Shown: positions 46,527 to 55,436 of the stretch, piece by piece
Position numbering within the stretch: position 1 is the stretch's first letter
Layout: each line of letters starts with the position of its first letter
NCBI GenBank assembly: GCA_965278965.1
Contig: OZ257127.1
Coordinates: 2,170,001 to 2,234,000 of the forward strand
Origin: UBA10649 sp965278965
Lineage (GTDB): Bacteria; Actinomycetota; Actinomycetes; S36-B12
DNA length: 64,000 bases
Direction of reading: 5' to 3'
Translations under genes and position numbers: made by a program
The notes under the pieces: model-generated
What the model saw: only the letters and a program-made list of their open reading frames with translations
Told to the model about the DNA's origin: nothing
Databases searched by the model: none

Positions 46527-49109
46527 ATGGACATCGGATTCACCACCAAGGCACAGGACGCGCTGGGCGCGTCCGTGCGCATCGCCGCGTCCGCGGGCAA
46601 CCCCCAGGTCGAGCCGCTTCACCTGCTGGACTCCCTGCTGCAGCAGGGTGAGGGCATCGCGACGGCTCTCCTGTCCGCCGTCGGAGCAGACGTCCGCACC
46701 CTGACGGCGCAGGTGCGCGCCGCACTCGGCGGGCTTCCGTCGGCGAGCGGTTCGAACATGGCCGCGCCGCAGCTGAGCCAGGCCGCGCTGCGCGTCGTCA
46801 CCGCCGCGGAGTCGCTCGCGAAGGAGCGCGGCGACGAGTACGTCAGCACGGAGCACCTGCTGATCGCACTCGCCTCCGACGGCGGCCCCGGTGTCGCCGA
46901 TCGGCTCACGCAGGCCGGTGCCACGCCCGCATCCCTTCTCGACGCCCTCGCCCGGGTCAAGGGGAGCACCCGGGTGACGAGCCAGGACCCGGAGCAGACG
47001 TTCCAGGCGCTGGAGAAGTTCGGCGTCGACCTGACGGCCCGGGCCCGTGAGGGCCGGATCGACCCGGTGATCGGTCGCGACGAGGAGATCCGCCGGACCA
47101 TCCAGGTGCTCTCGCGCCGCACGAAGAACAACCCGGTGCTGATCGGCGAGCCCGGCGTCGGCAAGACCGCCGTCGTGGAGGGTCTCGCCCGCCGCATCGT
47201 CGAGGGCGACGTGCCGACCTCGCTGGCCGGCAAGACGCTCATCGCCCTCGACCTCAGTGCGATGGTCGCCGGCGCGAAGTACCGCGGCGAGTTCGAGGAG
47301 CGGCTCAAGGCCGTCCTCGACGAGATCACCGCGAGCGACGGCCAGATCGTGACGTTCATCGACGAGCTGCACACCGTCGTCGGCGCGGGGGCGAGCGGCG
47401 AGGGAGCGATGGATGCCGGCAACATGCTCAAGCCGCTCCTCGCACGAGGCGAGCTGCGCATGATCGGCGCGACGACGCTCGACGAGTACCGCCAGTACAT
47501 CGAGAAGGACGCCGCGCTCGAGCGCCGGTTCCAGCAGGTCTTCGTCGGCCAGCCGTCCGTCGAGGACACCATCGCGATCCTGCGCGGCATCAAGGAGAAG
47601 TACGAGGCGCACCACAAGGTCGTCATCTCCGACTCGGCTCTCGTCGCCGCGGCGACCCTGTCCGACCGTTACATCACCGCGCGCTTCCTGCCGGACAAGG
47701 CCATCGACCTCATGGACGAGGCCGCGTCGCGGCTGCGCATGGAGATCGACTCCTCGCCGGAGGAGATCGACGTGCTGCAGCGCCAGGTCGACCGGCTGCG
47801 TATGGAGGAGATGGCGGTCGAGAAGGAGACCGACGAGGCCTCGTTGGAGCGCCTGGCGCGCATCCGCGACGAGATCGCCGACAAGGACGAGGAGCTCACC
47901 GGGCTCAAGGCGCGGTGGGAGCAGGAGAAGAAGGGCCTCGACCGTGTTGGCGAGCTGAAGGTGCTCATCGACGAGCTGCGCGCCACCGCGGACAAGGCGC
48001 AGCGGGCCGGTGACTTCGAGCAGGCCTCGCGCATCCTCTACGCCGAGATCCCCACGTTCGAGGAGGAGCTCGAGCGCGCCTCTGCCGAGGTCAACGAGCG
48101 TGCCGCGATGGTGCAGGACGAGGTGACCGCGGACGACATCGCCCAGGTCGTCGGCAGCTGGACCGGCATACCGGCCGGCCGCCTGCTGGAGGGCGAGACC
48201 GCGAAGCTCCTGCGGATGGAGGAGGACCTCGGCCGACGCGTCGTCGGCCAGGGCGAGGCCGTCCGCGAGGTCAGCGACGCCGTGCGACGCGCACGTGCCG
48301 GCATCTCCGACCCGAACCGTCCGACCGGCTCCTTCTTGTTCCTCGGCCCCACGGGCGTCGGCAAGACCGAGCTGGCGAAGGCACTCGCGGAGTTCTTGTT
48401 CGACGACGAGCGGGCGATGGTCCGCATCGACATGAGCGAGTACGCGGAGAAGCACTCGGTGGCTCGCCTCGTCGGCGCGCCGCCCGGGTACGTGGGCTAC
48501 GAGGAGGGCGGCCAGCTCACCGAGGCCGTGCGGCGCCGCCCGTACTCCGTCGTCCTGCTGGACGAGGTGGAGAAAGCGCACCCGGAGGTCTTCGACGTCC
48601 TGCTCCAGGTCCTCGACGATGGCCGCCTCACCGACGGCCAGGGACGCACCGTCGACTTCCGCAACGTCATCTTGATCCTCACGTCGAACCTCGGGTCGTC
48701 GTACCTCGTTGACCTCACGCTCCCGTTCGAGCAGCGCAAGGAGCAAGTGCTCGGCGTCGTGCGCCAGCAGTTCCGCCCGGAGTTCCTCAACCGGCTGGAC
48801 GCGATGGTGACGTTCGAGCCGCTCGACCGCGCCGAGCTCGCGCGGATCGCGCGCATCCAGGTCGACCAGCTCTCCGGCCGTCTGGCCGACCGTCGGATCA
48901 CGCTGGAGGTCACCGACGACGCGCTCGCGTGGCTCGTGAACCGCGGGTTCGACCCCGTGTACGGCGCGCGTCCCCTGCGACGGCTCGTGCAGACAGCGAT
49001 CGGCGACAAGCTCGCCAAGGCGATTCTGTCCGGTGAGGTCCGCGACGGCGACCACATCGTCGTCGGCTCGTTCGCCGACGGGTCCGACCTGTCCGTGACC
49101 GTTCGTTGA
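46527..49109 (+). CDS. clpB: Disaggregase ClpB
   Basis: Hsp100 AAA+ disaggregase (860 aa). The N-terminal Clp repeat domain is followed by nucleotide-binding domain 1 (Walker A GEPGVGKT), the long coiled-coil M domain (residues about 410-530, EEIDVLQRQVDRLRMEEMAV onward) and domain 2 (Walker A GPTGVGKT). It ends with the C-terminal substructure. No ClpP-binding IGF loop was noticed, as expected for ClpB. It works with DnaK-DnaJ-GrpE to pull proteins from aggregates. It lies 48 nt after hspR, with no second HAIR site in the gap, so expression is probably from the dnaK promoter. Confidence 0.98.
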   Translation: MDIGFTTKAQDALGASVRIAASAGNPQVEPLHLLDSLLQQGEGIATALLSAVGADVRTLTAQVRAALGGLPSASGSNMAAPQLSQAALRVVTAAESLAKERGDEYVSTEHLLIALASDGGPGVADRLTQAGATPASLLDALARVKGSTRVTSQDPEQTFQALEKFGVDLTARAREGRIDPVIGRDEEIRRTIQVLSRRTKNNPVLIGEPGVGKTAVVEGLARRIVEGDVPTSLAGKTLIALDLSAMVAGAKYRGEFEERLKAVLDEITASDGQIVTFIDELHTVVGAGASGEGAMDAGNMLKPLLARGELRMIGATTLDEYRQYIEKDAALERRFQQVFVGQPSVEDTIAILRGIKEKYEAHHKVVISDSALVAAATLSDRYITARFLPDKAIDLMDEAASRLRMEIDSSPEEIDVLQRQVDRLRMEEMAVEKETDEASLERLARIRDEIADKDEELTGLKARWEQEKKGLDRVGELKVLIDELRATADKAQRAGDFEQASRILYAEIPTFEEELERASAEVNERAAMVQDEVTADDIAQVVGSWTGIPAGRLLEGETAKLLRMEEDLGRRVVGQGEAVREVSDAVRRARAGISDPNRPTGSFLFLGPTGVGKTELAKALAEFLFDDERAMVRIDMSEYAEKHSVARLVGAPPGYVGYEEGGQLTEAVRRRPYSVVLLDEVEKAHPEVFDVLLQVLDDGRLTDGQGRTVDFRNVILILTSNLGSSYLVDLTLPFEQRKEQVLGVVRQQFRPEFLNRLDAMVTFEPLDRAELARIARIQVDQLSGRLADRRITLEVTDDALAWLVNRGFDPVYGARPLRRLVQTAIGDKLAKAILSGEVRDGDHIVVGSFADGSDLSVTVR

Positions 49110-49163
49110 CGCGTCGTCCGGCACCGCAGTCCCACCGGCGCGACGTCGCACCCAGCGGCCTCG

Positions 49164-49958
49164 CTAGTAGGTGAACGCCTTCCTCGCGGTACTGCCAATC
49201 GACGCGGTCAGGGCGACGTTGACGCCGCCGCTGAACACCCCACCGACAAAGGGGATCACCCTCGCGAACGTCGCGGCTGCGCGCCTGGTCCCGTACTTCG
49301 TCACCAGGTAGAACGCGGCGCGCTTGTTCAGCTCGTGGATCACAGACAGCGGGATCGCCCTGACCGCAGCCCTCGAGCCCGCCTGGCCCAGGCGTACGCC
49401 CAGGGATGACGCCATCATCTGACCGGAGCTACCGGCGACGGCCAGCAGGAACATCGCCTGTGCGTGCGGGTCGTCGAGGTCGTACCCCCGCAGGTACGCG
49501 ACCGCGCCGACCATGCGCGAGTTGATGACGAAGTTGCCGGCGACGTCGGCGGGCATCGCGACGATCAAGGTGGCTACACCCCCGATGCCGGTAACGAAGC
49601 CGATGGTGCCGGCGGAGACGAGGCTCTCCTTGATGATCCGGTCGATCGTGGCCTCGACGGCGGCTCGCTGCGGGGACCGGCCGCCGCTGACGGCTCGCGC
49701 GATGATCGCGTCGACGTCGTCGCCCTCGGGCAGTACCCGCTCACGGGACTCGCCGACGAGCCGTGCCCGAGCGTAGGCGACCGATCCGGACAGCGGCCCG
49801 AAGCCGTCGTCAGCGACCTCGCGAGCCCGATCGGCGAGCCACTCTCCGGCTTTCTCCAGAGCGTTGCGCGCCGCCGACTCGTCGCCCTCTACAGGGTCCT
49901 CATGCTCGCCTGCGGGTACCCCACCGGTGTCCTCGACGTCATTCATGCCTTCACTCAC
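49164..49958 (-). CDS. EcsC-family protein
   Basis: Protein of 264 aa. A polar, acidic N-terminus (residues 1-30) precedes helices with membrane-like stretches (SAGTIGFVTGIGGVATLIVAMPADV) and a Gly-rich C-terminal part (FARVIPFVGGVFSGGVNVALTASIG). The pattern of a glycine-rich hydrophobic segment, then an Ala-Asp motif and the RMVGAVAYLRGYDLDDP segment, matches the EcsC family (PF12787), whose function is not established. The GTG start has GGGGGAAG upstream. It is convergent with clpB. I am moderately sure of the family and do not assign a role. Confidence 0.75.
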   Translation of the reverse strand: MSEGMNDVEDTGGVPAGEHEDPVEGDESAARNALEKAGEWLADRAREVADDGFGPLSGSVAYARARLVGESRERVLPEGDDVDAIIARAVSGGRSPQRAAVEATIDRIIKESLVSAGTIGFVTGIGGVATLIVAMPADVAGNFVINSRMVGAVAYLRGYDLDDPHAQAMFLLAVAGSSGQMMASSLGVRLGQAGSRAAVRAIPLSVIHELNKRAAFYLVTKYGTRRAAATFARVIPFVGGVFSGGVNVALTASIGSTARKAFTY

Positions 49959-50068
49959 GCCACTTCCCCCGTCGTTGTCGTGGCCAGCCTCGGAGATCTT
50001 GCCGCATCACGATCCGCGTTGCACGTCCGTACCTGTACCGAGCCCCCGCTCGACGAGCTGACCGTTCG

Positions 50069-50151
50069 TTGAGCGGGGAGCTGTCGGGCCCTCGCAACCG
50101 TCTGACGGCCCGACGACTCGCCACTCGCGGAGGGTGTGGGTGCGGGAGGCT
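50069..50151 (+). repeat. Palindromic repeat family 2, copy B
   Basis: Imperfect inverted repeat arms 50071-50090 and 50107-50128 share GAGCGGGGAG-TGTCGGG with copy A. The downstream tail CTCGCGGAGGGTGTGGG...GGGAGGC matches the tail of copy A and again supplies the ribosome site of the next gene. A second repeat, CCCGCTC / GAGCGGG (50045-50051 and 50071-50077), could form a competing hairpin. Confidence 0.7.
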
Positions 50152-50157
50152 GGCCTC

Positions 50158-50928
50158 ATGACCGACAGCAGGCGCGACGTCCCCGAGACCTTCGGGGGCG
50201 TCGCCGACGCGTATGCGGCGGCACGTCCGGGCTACCCGCCGGCGCTGTTCGACTGGGTAGCCGCCGCTTCCCCTGCCCGCCACCTCGTATGGGACTGCGC
50301 ATGCGGCAGCGGCCAGGCGTCCGTCGGACTCGCCGAGCGCTTCGACCGCGTCGTCGCCACCGACGCGAGCACCGGGCAGATCGCCGCCGCGGCAGCCAGC
50401 GACCGCGTCGAGTACCGCGTGGCACCGGCGGAGCACAGCGCCCTGGCCGACGGATCCGTCGACTGCGTGACCATCGCGCAGGGTCTGCACTGGCTGCCCT
50501 GGGACGCGTTCTACGCAGAGGTGCGGCGAGTCGCGCGGCCCGGCGCTCTCGTCGTCGCCTGGTCCTACCACTGGCTGACGACGGGCGACGAGCAGATCGA
50601 CTCCATCGTCGACACGTTGGCGACGTCCACCCTTGCCGGCTACTGGCCGGCCGGCCGCGAGCACGTCGACAATGAGTACGCGGACGTCGAATTCCCGTTC
50701 GAGCGGCTGGAGCCGCCCCGCTTCACGATGGCGGAGCGGTGGACGCTCGACCGGCTGTTGACGTACCTGCGCAGCTGGTCGTCCGTCGCGCGCTACCAGG
50801 ACGCGACCGGCGTCGACCCCGTGGCGTCGGTCGCTGACGAGCTCATCCGGCTGTGGAGCCCTGACGGCATCGACGTGTCCACGCGCGAGGTTCGCTGGCC
50901 CCTCACCGTCCTCGCCGGCCGGGTGTAG
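50158..50928 (+). CDS. Class I SAM-dependent methyltransferase
   Basis: Methyltransferase of 256 aa with a Rossmann core. Motif I is VWDCACGSGQASVGLAERF (residues about 43-61), motif II VVATDASTGQI, and the DCVTIAQGLHWLPW segment corresponds to motif IV. The N-terminus FGGVADAYAAARPGYP is typical of small-molecule methyltransferases of the UbiE/Trm112-independent type. The ATG at 50158 follows GGGAGG, located in the tail of a palindromic repeat. The substrate is unknown and the neighbours do not suggest one. Confidence 0.87.
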   Translation: MTDSRRDVPETFGGVADAYAAARPGYPPALFDWVAAASPARHLVWDCACGSGQASVGLAERFDRVVATDASTGQIAAAAASDRVEYRVAPAEHSALADGSVDCVTIAQGLHWLPWDAFYAEVRRVARPGALVVAWSYHWLTTGDEQIDSIVDTLATSTLAGYWPAGREHVDNEYADVEFPFERLEPPRFTMAERWTLDRLLTYLRSWSSVARYQDATGVDPVASVADELIRLWSPDGIDVSTREVRWPLTVLAGRV

Positions 50929-50936
50929 CACGGGGG

Positions 50937-50942
50937 TACCGT
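50937..50942 (+). promoter_or_regulatory. Probable -10 box of the VOC-protein gene
   Basis: TACCGT lies 6 nt before the ATG at 50949, a leaderless arrangement. Confidence 0.5.
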
Positions 50943-50948
50943 GCCGCC

Positions 50949-51305
50949 ATGTCGCTGGTGTGGGAGCAGGTCGTCGTCGATGCGAAGGACCCGGTCGCTC
51001 TCGGACGGTGGTGGGCGCAGGCCCTCGGCTGGGCGGTCACGTCGGACGATGCGGACGAGTTCGAGATCCGGCGGTCACCTGATGTGGTGCCCGGACTGCT
51101 GTTCCTCGCCGTGCACGACGACAAGGTCGTGAAGAACCGACTGCACCTCGACCTGCGACCGGACGACCGCGACGCCGAGGTGGAGCGGCTGGTCGCCCTG
51201 GGCGCCCGCCGTGCGGACATCGGTCAGGGCGAGGTCAGCTGGGTCGTGCTCATTGACCCAGAGGGCAACGAGTTCTGTGTGCTGAGCGGATCGGCCCCTG
51301 ATTGA
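50949..51305 (+). CDS. VOC/glyoxalase-like domain protein
   Basis: Small protein (118 aa) with one vicinal-oxygen-chelate domain built of two beta-alpha-beta modules. It runs from VWEQVVVDAKDPVALGRWWAQALGW through NRLHLDLRPDDRDAEVERLVALGA to the C-terminal VVLIDPEGNEFCVL. The DPEGNEFC ending is diagnostic of the Glyoxalase_6/VOC group. Members act as dimers that bind or modify small molecules; no specific activity can be assigned. A -10 box 6 nt before the ATG suggests it is transcribed separately from the methyltransferase. Confidence 0.85.
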   Translation: MSLVWEQVVVDAKDPVALGRWWAQALGWAVTSDDADEFEIRRSPDVVPGLLFLAVHDDKVVKNRLHLDLRPDDRDAEVERLVALGARRADIGQGEVSWVVLIDPEGNEFCVLSGSAPD

Positions 51306-51312
51306 CGCACGA

Positions 51313-51576
51313 TCAGCGCATGGCCGGAGGCTGACGCATCCCGGCGGCGTACAAGGCGGTGAGCAGCTGCCGTGACGTGACGGCGACCGCCCCCTCGTCC
51401 ACTGCCATCGCCCGCACCTCTTCCGGGATGTCGTAGTGGTCGCCCTGGAAACCGCGCTCGGGGATGCCCAGCCACCGGGCGAACGCGTGGAGCTCGTCGA
51501 GGCTCTCGTCGCTGACCATGTGGCACCACAGCCGGTCCCGCCATGGCCAGATGCAGTCGTCGACGAGGATCGTCAC
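51313..51576 (-). CDS. DUF4031-domain protein
   Basis: Short protein of 87 aa (TILVDDCIWPWRDRLWCHMVSDES at the start, then ELHAFARWLGIPERGFQGDHYDIPE) that matches the DUF4031 pattern. The conserved D-D, W-HM-SD and HYD-P residues look like a small metal- or nucleotide-binding fold, but the function is unknown. The GTG start at 51576 overlaps the stop of the aminotransferase gene (GTGA), so the two form a coupled operon. Confidence 0.8.
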   Translation of the reverse strand: MTILVDDCIWPWRDRLWCHMVSDESLDELHAFARWLGIPERGFQGDHYDIPEEVRAMAVDEGAVAVTSRQLLTALYAAGMRQPPAMR

Positions 51577-52748
51577 GGCCGGCCGAGCCCGTTCTCGAGC
51601 CGCTCGAGTGCGTCGGTGAGCACGTCGGTCCGCTTGCAGAACGCCCACCGCACGTACGGTGCCCCGATCGTCGCGTCGTCGCAGAACACCTGGTGTGGGA
51701 TCGCGACGACGCCGGCCCGGCCGGGCAGGTCGCGGCAGAACGCGAGACCGTCCGCATAGCCGAGCGGCCGGATGTCCGTCGTGATGAAGTACGTGCCCTC
51801 GGTCGGCAGGACGCGCAGCCCGAGCCCGGCCAAGCCCCCGGTGAGCAGGTCGCGCTTGGCCGCCAGGTCGGCACGCAGGCCGTCGAAGTACGTGTCAGGC
51901 AGGCGAAGGCCCTCGGCCATGGCGATCTGGAACGGCCCGCCGGAGACGTATGACAGGTGCTGTCGGATGACCCGGACGGCCGCGATGAGATCGCGCGGAC
52001 CGCTCGCCCAGCCCACCTTCCAGCCGGTGAACGAGAACGACTTCCCCCCGGACCCGACGGTGATCGTGCGCTCCCACATCCCCGGCAGCGTGCTGATCGG
52101 CACGTGCCGGTGGTCGTCGAACCACAGGTGCTCGTAGGCCTCGTCGGCGAGCACGATGACGTCGGCGTCGATCGCGATGCGCGCGACCTCGGCCAGCTCG
52201 GCGGGAGTCAGCACGATGCCGCTCGGGTTGTGCGGCGAGTTCAGCAGGATCACGCGGGTGCGGTCGGTGACGGCGGCGCGCAGGCCGTCGAGGTCGGGTC
52301 GCAGGTCCGGGCCGGTCAAGGGGACCCCGACGCGCCGGCCGCCGGCCAGCGAGATGCCTGCGGCGTAGATGTCGAACCATGGCTCGAGGACGACCACCTC
52401 GTCGCCGGCGTCGACGAGGGCCAGCAGCGCGGACTGGATGACCTCGGAGGCACCGGTGCCGACGACGACCTCGGTGTCCGGATCGACGTCGAGTCCGTAG
52501 AAGCGGCGCTGGTGTCCCGCGATCGCCTCGCGGAGGACCGGCATCCCGTGGGCAGGCGGGTACTGGTTGCCGCGTCCGTCGCGGATGGCCGCGATGGCCG
52601 CGTCCTTCAGCACCTGGGGACCGTCGGTGTCGGGAAAGCCCTGCCCGAGGTTGATCGCGCCGACCTCGGTCGCCAGCCGGGACATCTCGGCGAAGACCGA
52701 CGTGGCGTGCTCGGCCATGCGGGGGACGAGCAGGGGCTCCCGGCGCAT
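51573..52748 (-). CDS. Class I/II aminotransferase (DapC-like)
   Basis: PLP-dependent aminotransferase (391 aa). The PLP lysine lies in SGGKSFSFTGWKVGW. NSPHNPSG and DEAYEHLWFD carry the Asn and Asp/Tyr that hold the cofactor, and the C-terminal RWAFCKR supplies the arginine for the substrate carboxylate. The sequence resembles actinobacterial proteins annotated as N-succinyldiaminopimelate aminotransferase (Rv0858c) and also kynurenine/glutamine transaminases; specificity is therefore open. The ATG at 52748 is 6 nt from a TATGGT box, and its promoter overlaps that of the divergent acyl-CoA dehydrogenase gene. Confidence 0.9.
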   Translation of the reverse strand: MRREPLLVPRMAEHATSVFAEMSRLATEVGAINLGQGFPDTDGPQVLKDAAIAAIRDGRGNQYPPAHGMPVLREAIAGHQRRFYGLDVDPDTEVVVGTGASEVIQSALLALVDAGDEVVVLEPWFDIYAAGISLAGGRRVGVPLTGPDLRPDLDGLRAAVTDRTRVILLNSPHNPSGIVLTPAELAEVARIAIDADVIVLADEAYEHLWFDDHRHVPISTLPGMWERTITVGSGGKSFSFTGWKVGWASGPRDLIAAVRVIRQHLSYVSGGPFQIAMAEGLRLPDTYFDGLRADLAAKRDLLTGGLAGLGLRVLPTEGTYFITTDIRPLGYADGLAFCRDLPGRAGVVAIPHQVFCDDATIGAPYVRWAFCKRTDVLTDALERLENGLGRP

Positions 52749-52754
52749 CCGGCG

Positions 52755-52760
52755 ACCATA
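52755..52760 (-). promoter_or_regulatory. Probable -10 box of the aminotransferase
   Basis: TATGGT on the minus strand lies 6 nt before the ATG at 52748. It shares bases 52759-52760 with the -10 box of the divergent gene. Confidence 0.55.
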
Positions 52761-52764
52761 CGCT
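52759..52764 (+). promoter_or_regulatory. Probable -10 box of the acyl-CoA dehydrogenase gene
   Basis: TACGCT lies 6 nt before the GTG at 52771. It overlaps the minus-strand -10 box by two bases, so only one polymerase can bind at a time. Confidence 0.55.
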
Positions 52765-52770
52765 GGGCCC

Positions 52771-53964
52771 GTGCCCGCTCACGCCGACGCCGCCGAGCCA
52801 GGCGGTGACCCGGTCGGTCCGGCTGCCGCCACGGCGGTGCCGGCGGGCGCGGGGGTCATCGGCGAGGTCATCGCCCCGGGGGCGGCGGACGCGGACCGGT
52901 ACGGCGTTCCCCGGTCGACGATCGACTCTCTCGCCGCCGCCGGACTGCTCGGAGACGCGCTGAGCACTGAGCAGTGGCGTGAGACCAGCGAGCGGCTCGC
53001 CGCCGCCGACGCGTCGACCTGGTTTTGCTGGGTCCAGCACGTCACGCCGTTGCGTGTGCTGGCGGGTCGGGCCGCGGGCGAGGTGTCTGCCGGTTCGGAC
53101 GTGCTGCGGGCACGGCTGCTGCCAGAGCTGCGCACGGGCCGCCGGCTGGCCGCCGTGGCGTTCGCGCACCTGCGGCGCCCCGGCCCGCCGAACCCGGTCG
53201 CCACGCGCGTGGGTGGTGGCTGGCGCCTGGACGGCCGCCTTGACTGGGTCACGTCGTGGGACATCGCCGATGACCTGCTCGTCATGGCGCGCGGTGCTGG
53301 CGACGACGCCGACGCCATCGTGTGCGCGTACCTGCCGGCCGGGCTCGGGCCGCAGACCCCAGGGCTGGCGGCCGGGGAGCCGTTGCGGCTGCTCGCGATG
53401 TCGGGGACCCACACGCGGCCGATCACGCTCACCGGGGTCGTGGTGCCCGATGAGCGGGTGGGCGCCGTGCTCGACGCAGCGACCTGGTCCGGCGCGGACG
53501 CCCGTACGACCGCGGACGCGAGTCCGGCGACGTTCGGCGTGGTTCGCGGGGCGCTGGCCGAGCTCGCCTCGGTCGCTGCTGCTCGCGGGGACACGTCGGC
53601 GGCCGACTTCGTCGAGCGGGCGGCGGACGAGTGCCGGGCGCTGCGGGGGCGGGCGTACGCGCTCGCCGACACGGACGGCGACGTGGAGGAGCGTCTGACG
53701 ACGCGGGCCGAGGCCCTCGACCTTGCGGTGCGGGCGGCTCAGGCCGTCGTCGTTGCGCGGTCCGGTGGGGCCATGCGCAGCGGGTGCTCGGCCGAACGTC
53801 GGATGCGGGAGGCGCTGTTCCTCCTCGTGCAGGCGCAGACGGCCGCCACGCGCGCGGCGTCGCTGAGCCTCCTGACCCCGACGGGTCAGCGGGGGACGCG
53901 GACGACGAACACCGGGGAGTCAGCCGGGCCGGCAGCGTTGGTGGCCCGCACCACGCACGAGTAG
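52771..53964 (+). CDS. Acyl-CoA dehydrogenase family protein
   Basis: FAD-dependent acyl-CoA dehydrogenase-like protein (397 aa). The middle domain (AVAFAHLRRPGPP, WRLDGRLDWVTSWDIADDLLVMAR) corresponds to the FAD/substrate loop. The C-terminal helical domain ends with the SAERRMREALFLLVQAQT motif common in a divergent actinobacterial subgroup. The N-terminal helical domain is short and Ala/Gly-rich, and a catalytic glutamate is not obvious, so activity may differ from beta-oxidation enzymes. The GTG start is supported by a -10 box 6 nt upstream. The last 79 nt overlap the end of the convergent protease gene. Confidence 0.8.
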   Translation: MPAHADAAEPGGDPVGPAAATAVPAGAGVIGEVIAPGAADADRYGVPRSTIDSLAAAGLLGDALSTEQWRETSERLAAADASTWFCWVQHVTPLRVLAGRAAGEVSAGSDVLRARLLPELRTGRRLAAVAFAHLRRPGPPNPVATRVGGGWRLDGRLDWVTSWDIADDLLVMARGAGDDADAIVCAYLPAGLGPQTPGLAAGEPLRLLAMSGTHTRPITLTGVVVPDERVGAVLDAATWSGADARTTADASPATFGVVRGALAELASVAAARGDTSAADFVERAADECRALRGRAYALADTDGDVEERLTTRAEALDLAVRAAQAVVVARSGGAMRSGCSAERRMREALFLLVQAQTAATRAASLSLLTPTGQRGTRTTNTGESAGPAALVARTTHE

Positions 53965-55352
53965 CGGATGGGCCGCATCCCCGTGAGGACGGCCCGCCGG
54001 CCGGTCACGTCTGCGGCGACGGTCGGGCCGCTGGCGGGGGTGCAGACGACCTGCGTCGACGTCACCGGGGACGCGGCCGAGCTGCTCGGCGTCACACGGA
54101 CGACGACGCGACCGGCGACGGAGGTCGCCTTGACGATCCGGCCGACCTCGGGCACGGCGGCCGGAGTGGCGGCGACCGGACCGGCGACAGGTGAGTTGCC
54201 GAGCGTGGTCCCGGTGATGGCCGTGACCTGGTAGGCGGTGCCGTCCGTGAGCCCGTCGACCTGGCACGTGGCGGGCGCGCCGTCCTTGCGGGGCTGTGTG
54301 AAGCAGTTGAGCACCTGACCGGTGGCGGGGTCGAGGACGCTGACGGCGAAGGCCGTCGCCTTGGAGCCGTCCGCCGCCGGGGTCAGCGAGACGAGGAGGC
54401 CGCCGGGGCGCGGGGCGACGGCGAGGGCCGGCGGCTGCGTCGGCGCGTTCGGTCCGGCGGCGCCGAGGCTGGCCAGGAAGTCGTACTCCGCCGCTACGCG
54501 CGCGTAGACGCCGGCGAAGTTCGTCGCGCACTCCTTGCCCCAGCTCACGACGCCGACCAGGCGCGCGTCCTCGCCGTTGCCGGCGACCAGGGGGCCGCCG
54601 GAGTCGCCTTGGCAGCTGTCGATGATGCTGCCGGACGACGTGACCCCGGCGGCGCACAGCATCGACGACGGATCCGCCTGGGAGGACGAGAAGCCGTTGA
54701 AGCGGACGCCACCGACGGTGAACGACTGGCCGCTCCCGCAGGCGCCGTCCGGGAACACGACGAGCTTGCCGACGCGGTAGGCCGCCGGATAGGTCTGCTG
54801 CGCCACGGACATCCGACCCCAGCCGGCGACCCGGACCGTGGATCCCGGGGACGTGAGCGCCGCGGCCTCGGCCGGCGTGGCCGGCGTGAGGACGACGGCG
54901 TTCGGGACCGGCTCGGCGAGCGTGAGGACGGCGACGTCGTTGGAGGCGGTCCGGCGCGCGTAGTCAGGGTTCGGGGTGACGCGTGCCACCTCGACCACGC
55001 GCAACGACGGGGACTTGAGGTTGGAGCCGAGACCGACGAGGACGCCCGACGGCGCGCGGACGTCGCCCGTGCTCTCGTCGACGACGCAGTGGGCCGCGGT
55101 GACGATCGTCGTCGGGGTCGTCAAAGTGCCCCCGCAGAACTGCGCGTCGAACGCGCCGGACTTCGCGTAGCGGTCGGGGAGCAGCAGCGCGACGAGGTAG
55201 CCGAACTCGGCTGCCGGGCCGTCGTCGCCGTTGATGATCCGGGGTTGCACGACCGGCTGGGCGGCTGCGGTCGCCGCGCCCGTAACGCCGGCCAGGATCG
55301 CCGCGGCGACGGCCGCGACGAGGGCGCGCATGATCGGCCGGCGGGTACTCAC
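53886..55352 (-). CDS. Secreted trypsin-like serine protease with two Fn3-like domains
   Basis: Exported S1-family protease (488 aa). A signal peptide with an Arg-Arg n-region (residues 1-32) precedes the chymotrypsin fold beginning at RIINGDD. The catalytic triad is His88 (TAAHC), Asp139 (NDVAVL) and Ser251 (CQGDSGGP). Asp245, six residues before the serine, predicts trypsin-like cleavage after Arg or Lys. Two roughly 90-residue beta-sandwich, Fn3-like modules follow (about 305-395 and 400-488), probably for binding outside the cell. The GTG at 55352 is chosen because it keeps the basic n-region; an ATG at 55331 is the alternative. It overlaps the convergent acyl-CoA dehydrogenase gene by 79 nt. 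Confidence 0.88.
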   Translation of the reverse strand: MSTRRPIMRALVAAVAAAILAGVTGAATAAAQPVVQPRIINGDDGPAAEFGYLVALLLPDRYAKSGAFDAQFCGGTLTTPTTIVTAAHCVVDESTGDVRAPSGVLVGLGSNLKSPSLRVVEVARVTPNPDYARRTASNDVAVLTLAEPVPNAVVLTPATPAEAAALTSPGSTVRVAGWGRMSVAQQTYPAAYRVGKLVVFPDGACGSGQSFTVGGVRFNGFSSSQADPSSMLCAAGVTSSGSIIDSCQGDSGGPLVAGNGEDARLVGVVSWGKECATNFAGVYARVAAEYDFLASLGAAGPNAPTQPPALAVAPRPGGLLVSLTPAADGSKATAFAVSVLDPATGQVLNCFTQPRKDGAPATCQVDGLTDGTAYQVTAITGTTLGNSPVAGPVAATPAAVPEVGRIVKATSVAGRVVVRVTPSSSAASPVTSTQVVCTPASGPTVAADVTGRRAVLTGMRPIRYSCVVRATNAAGPADSPVFVVRVPR

Positions 55353-55436
55353 TTGCACACGGTACGTTGCCAGGGCCGTTCGCGTCCCCAGGGGAGGGAC
55401 GCGCGCGTTCGCGCAGCGCTCGGGAGGTGACCGGTC

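Noticed and set aside
45207..49151. Very long open frame antisense to dnaJ, hspR and clpB
   Set aside because: Its translation is low-complexity, rich in Arg, Val, Leu and Asp with no family resemblance. It arises because GC-rich codon bias removes stops opposite a real gene; the plus strand encodes clear DnaJ, HspR and ClpB.
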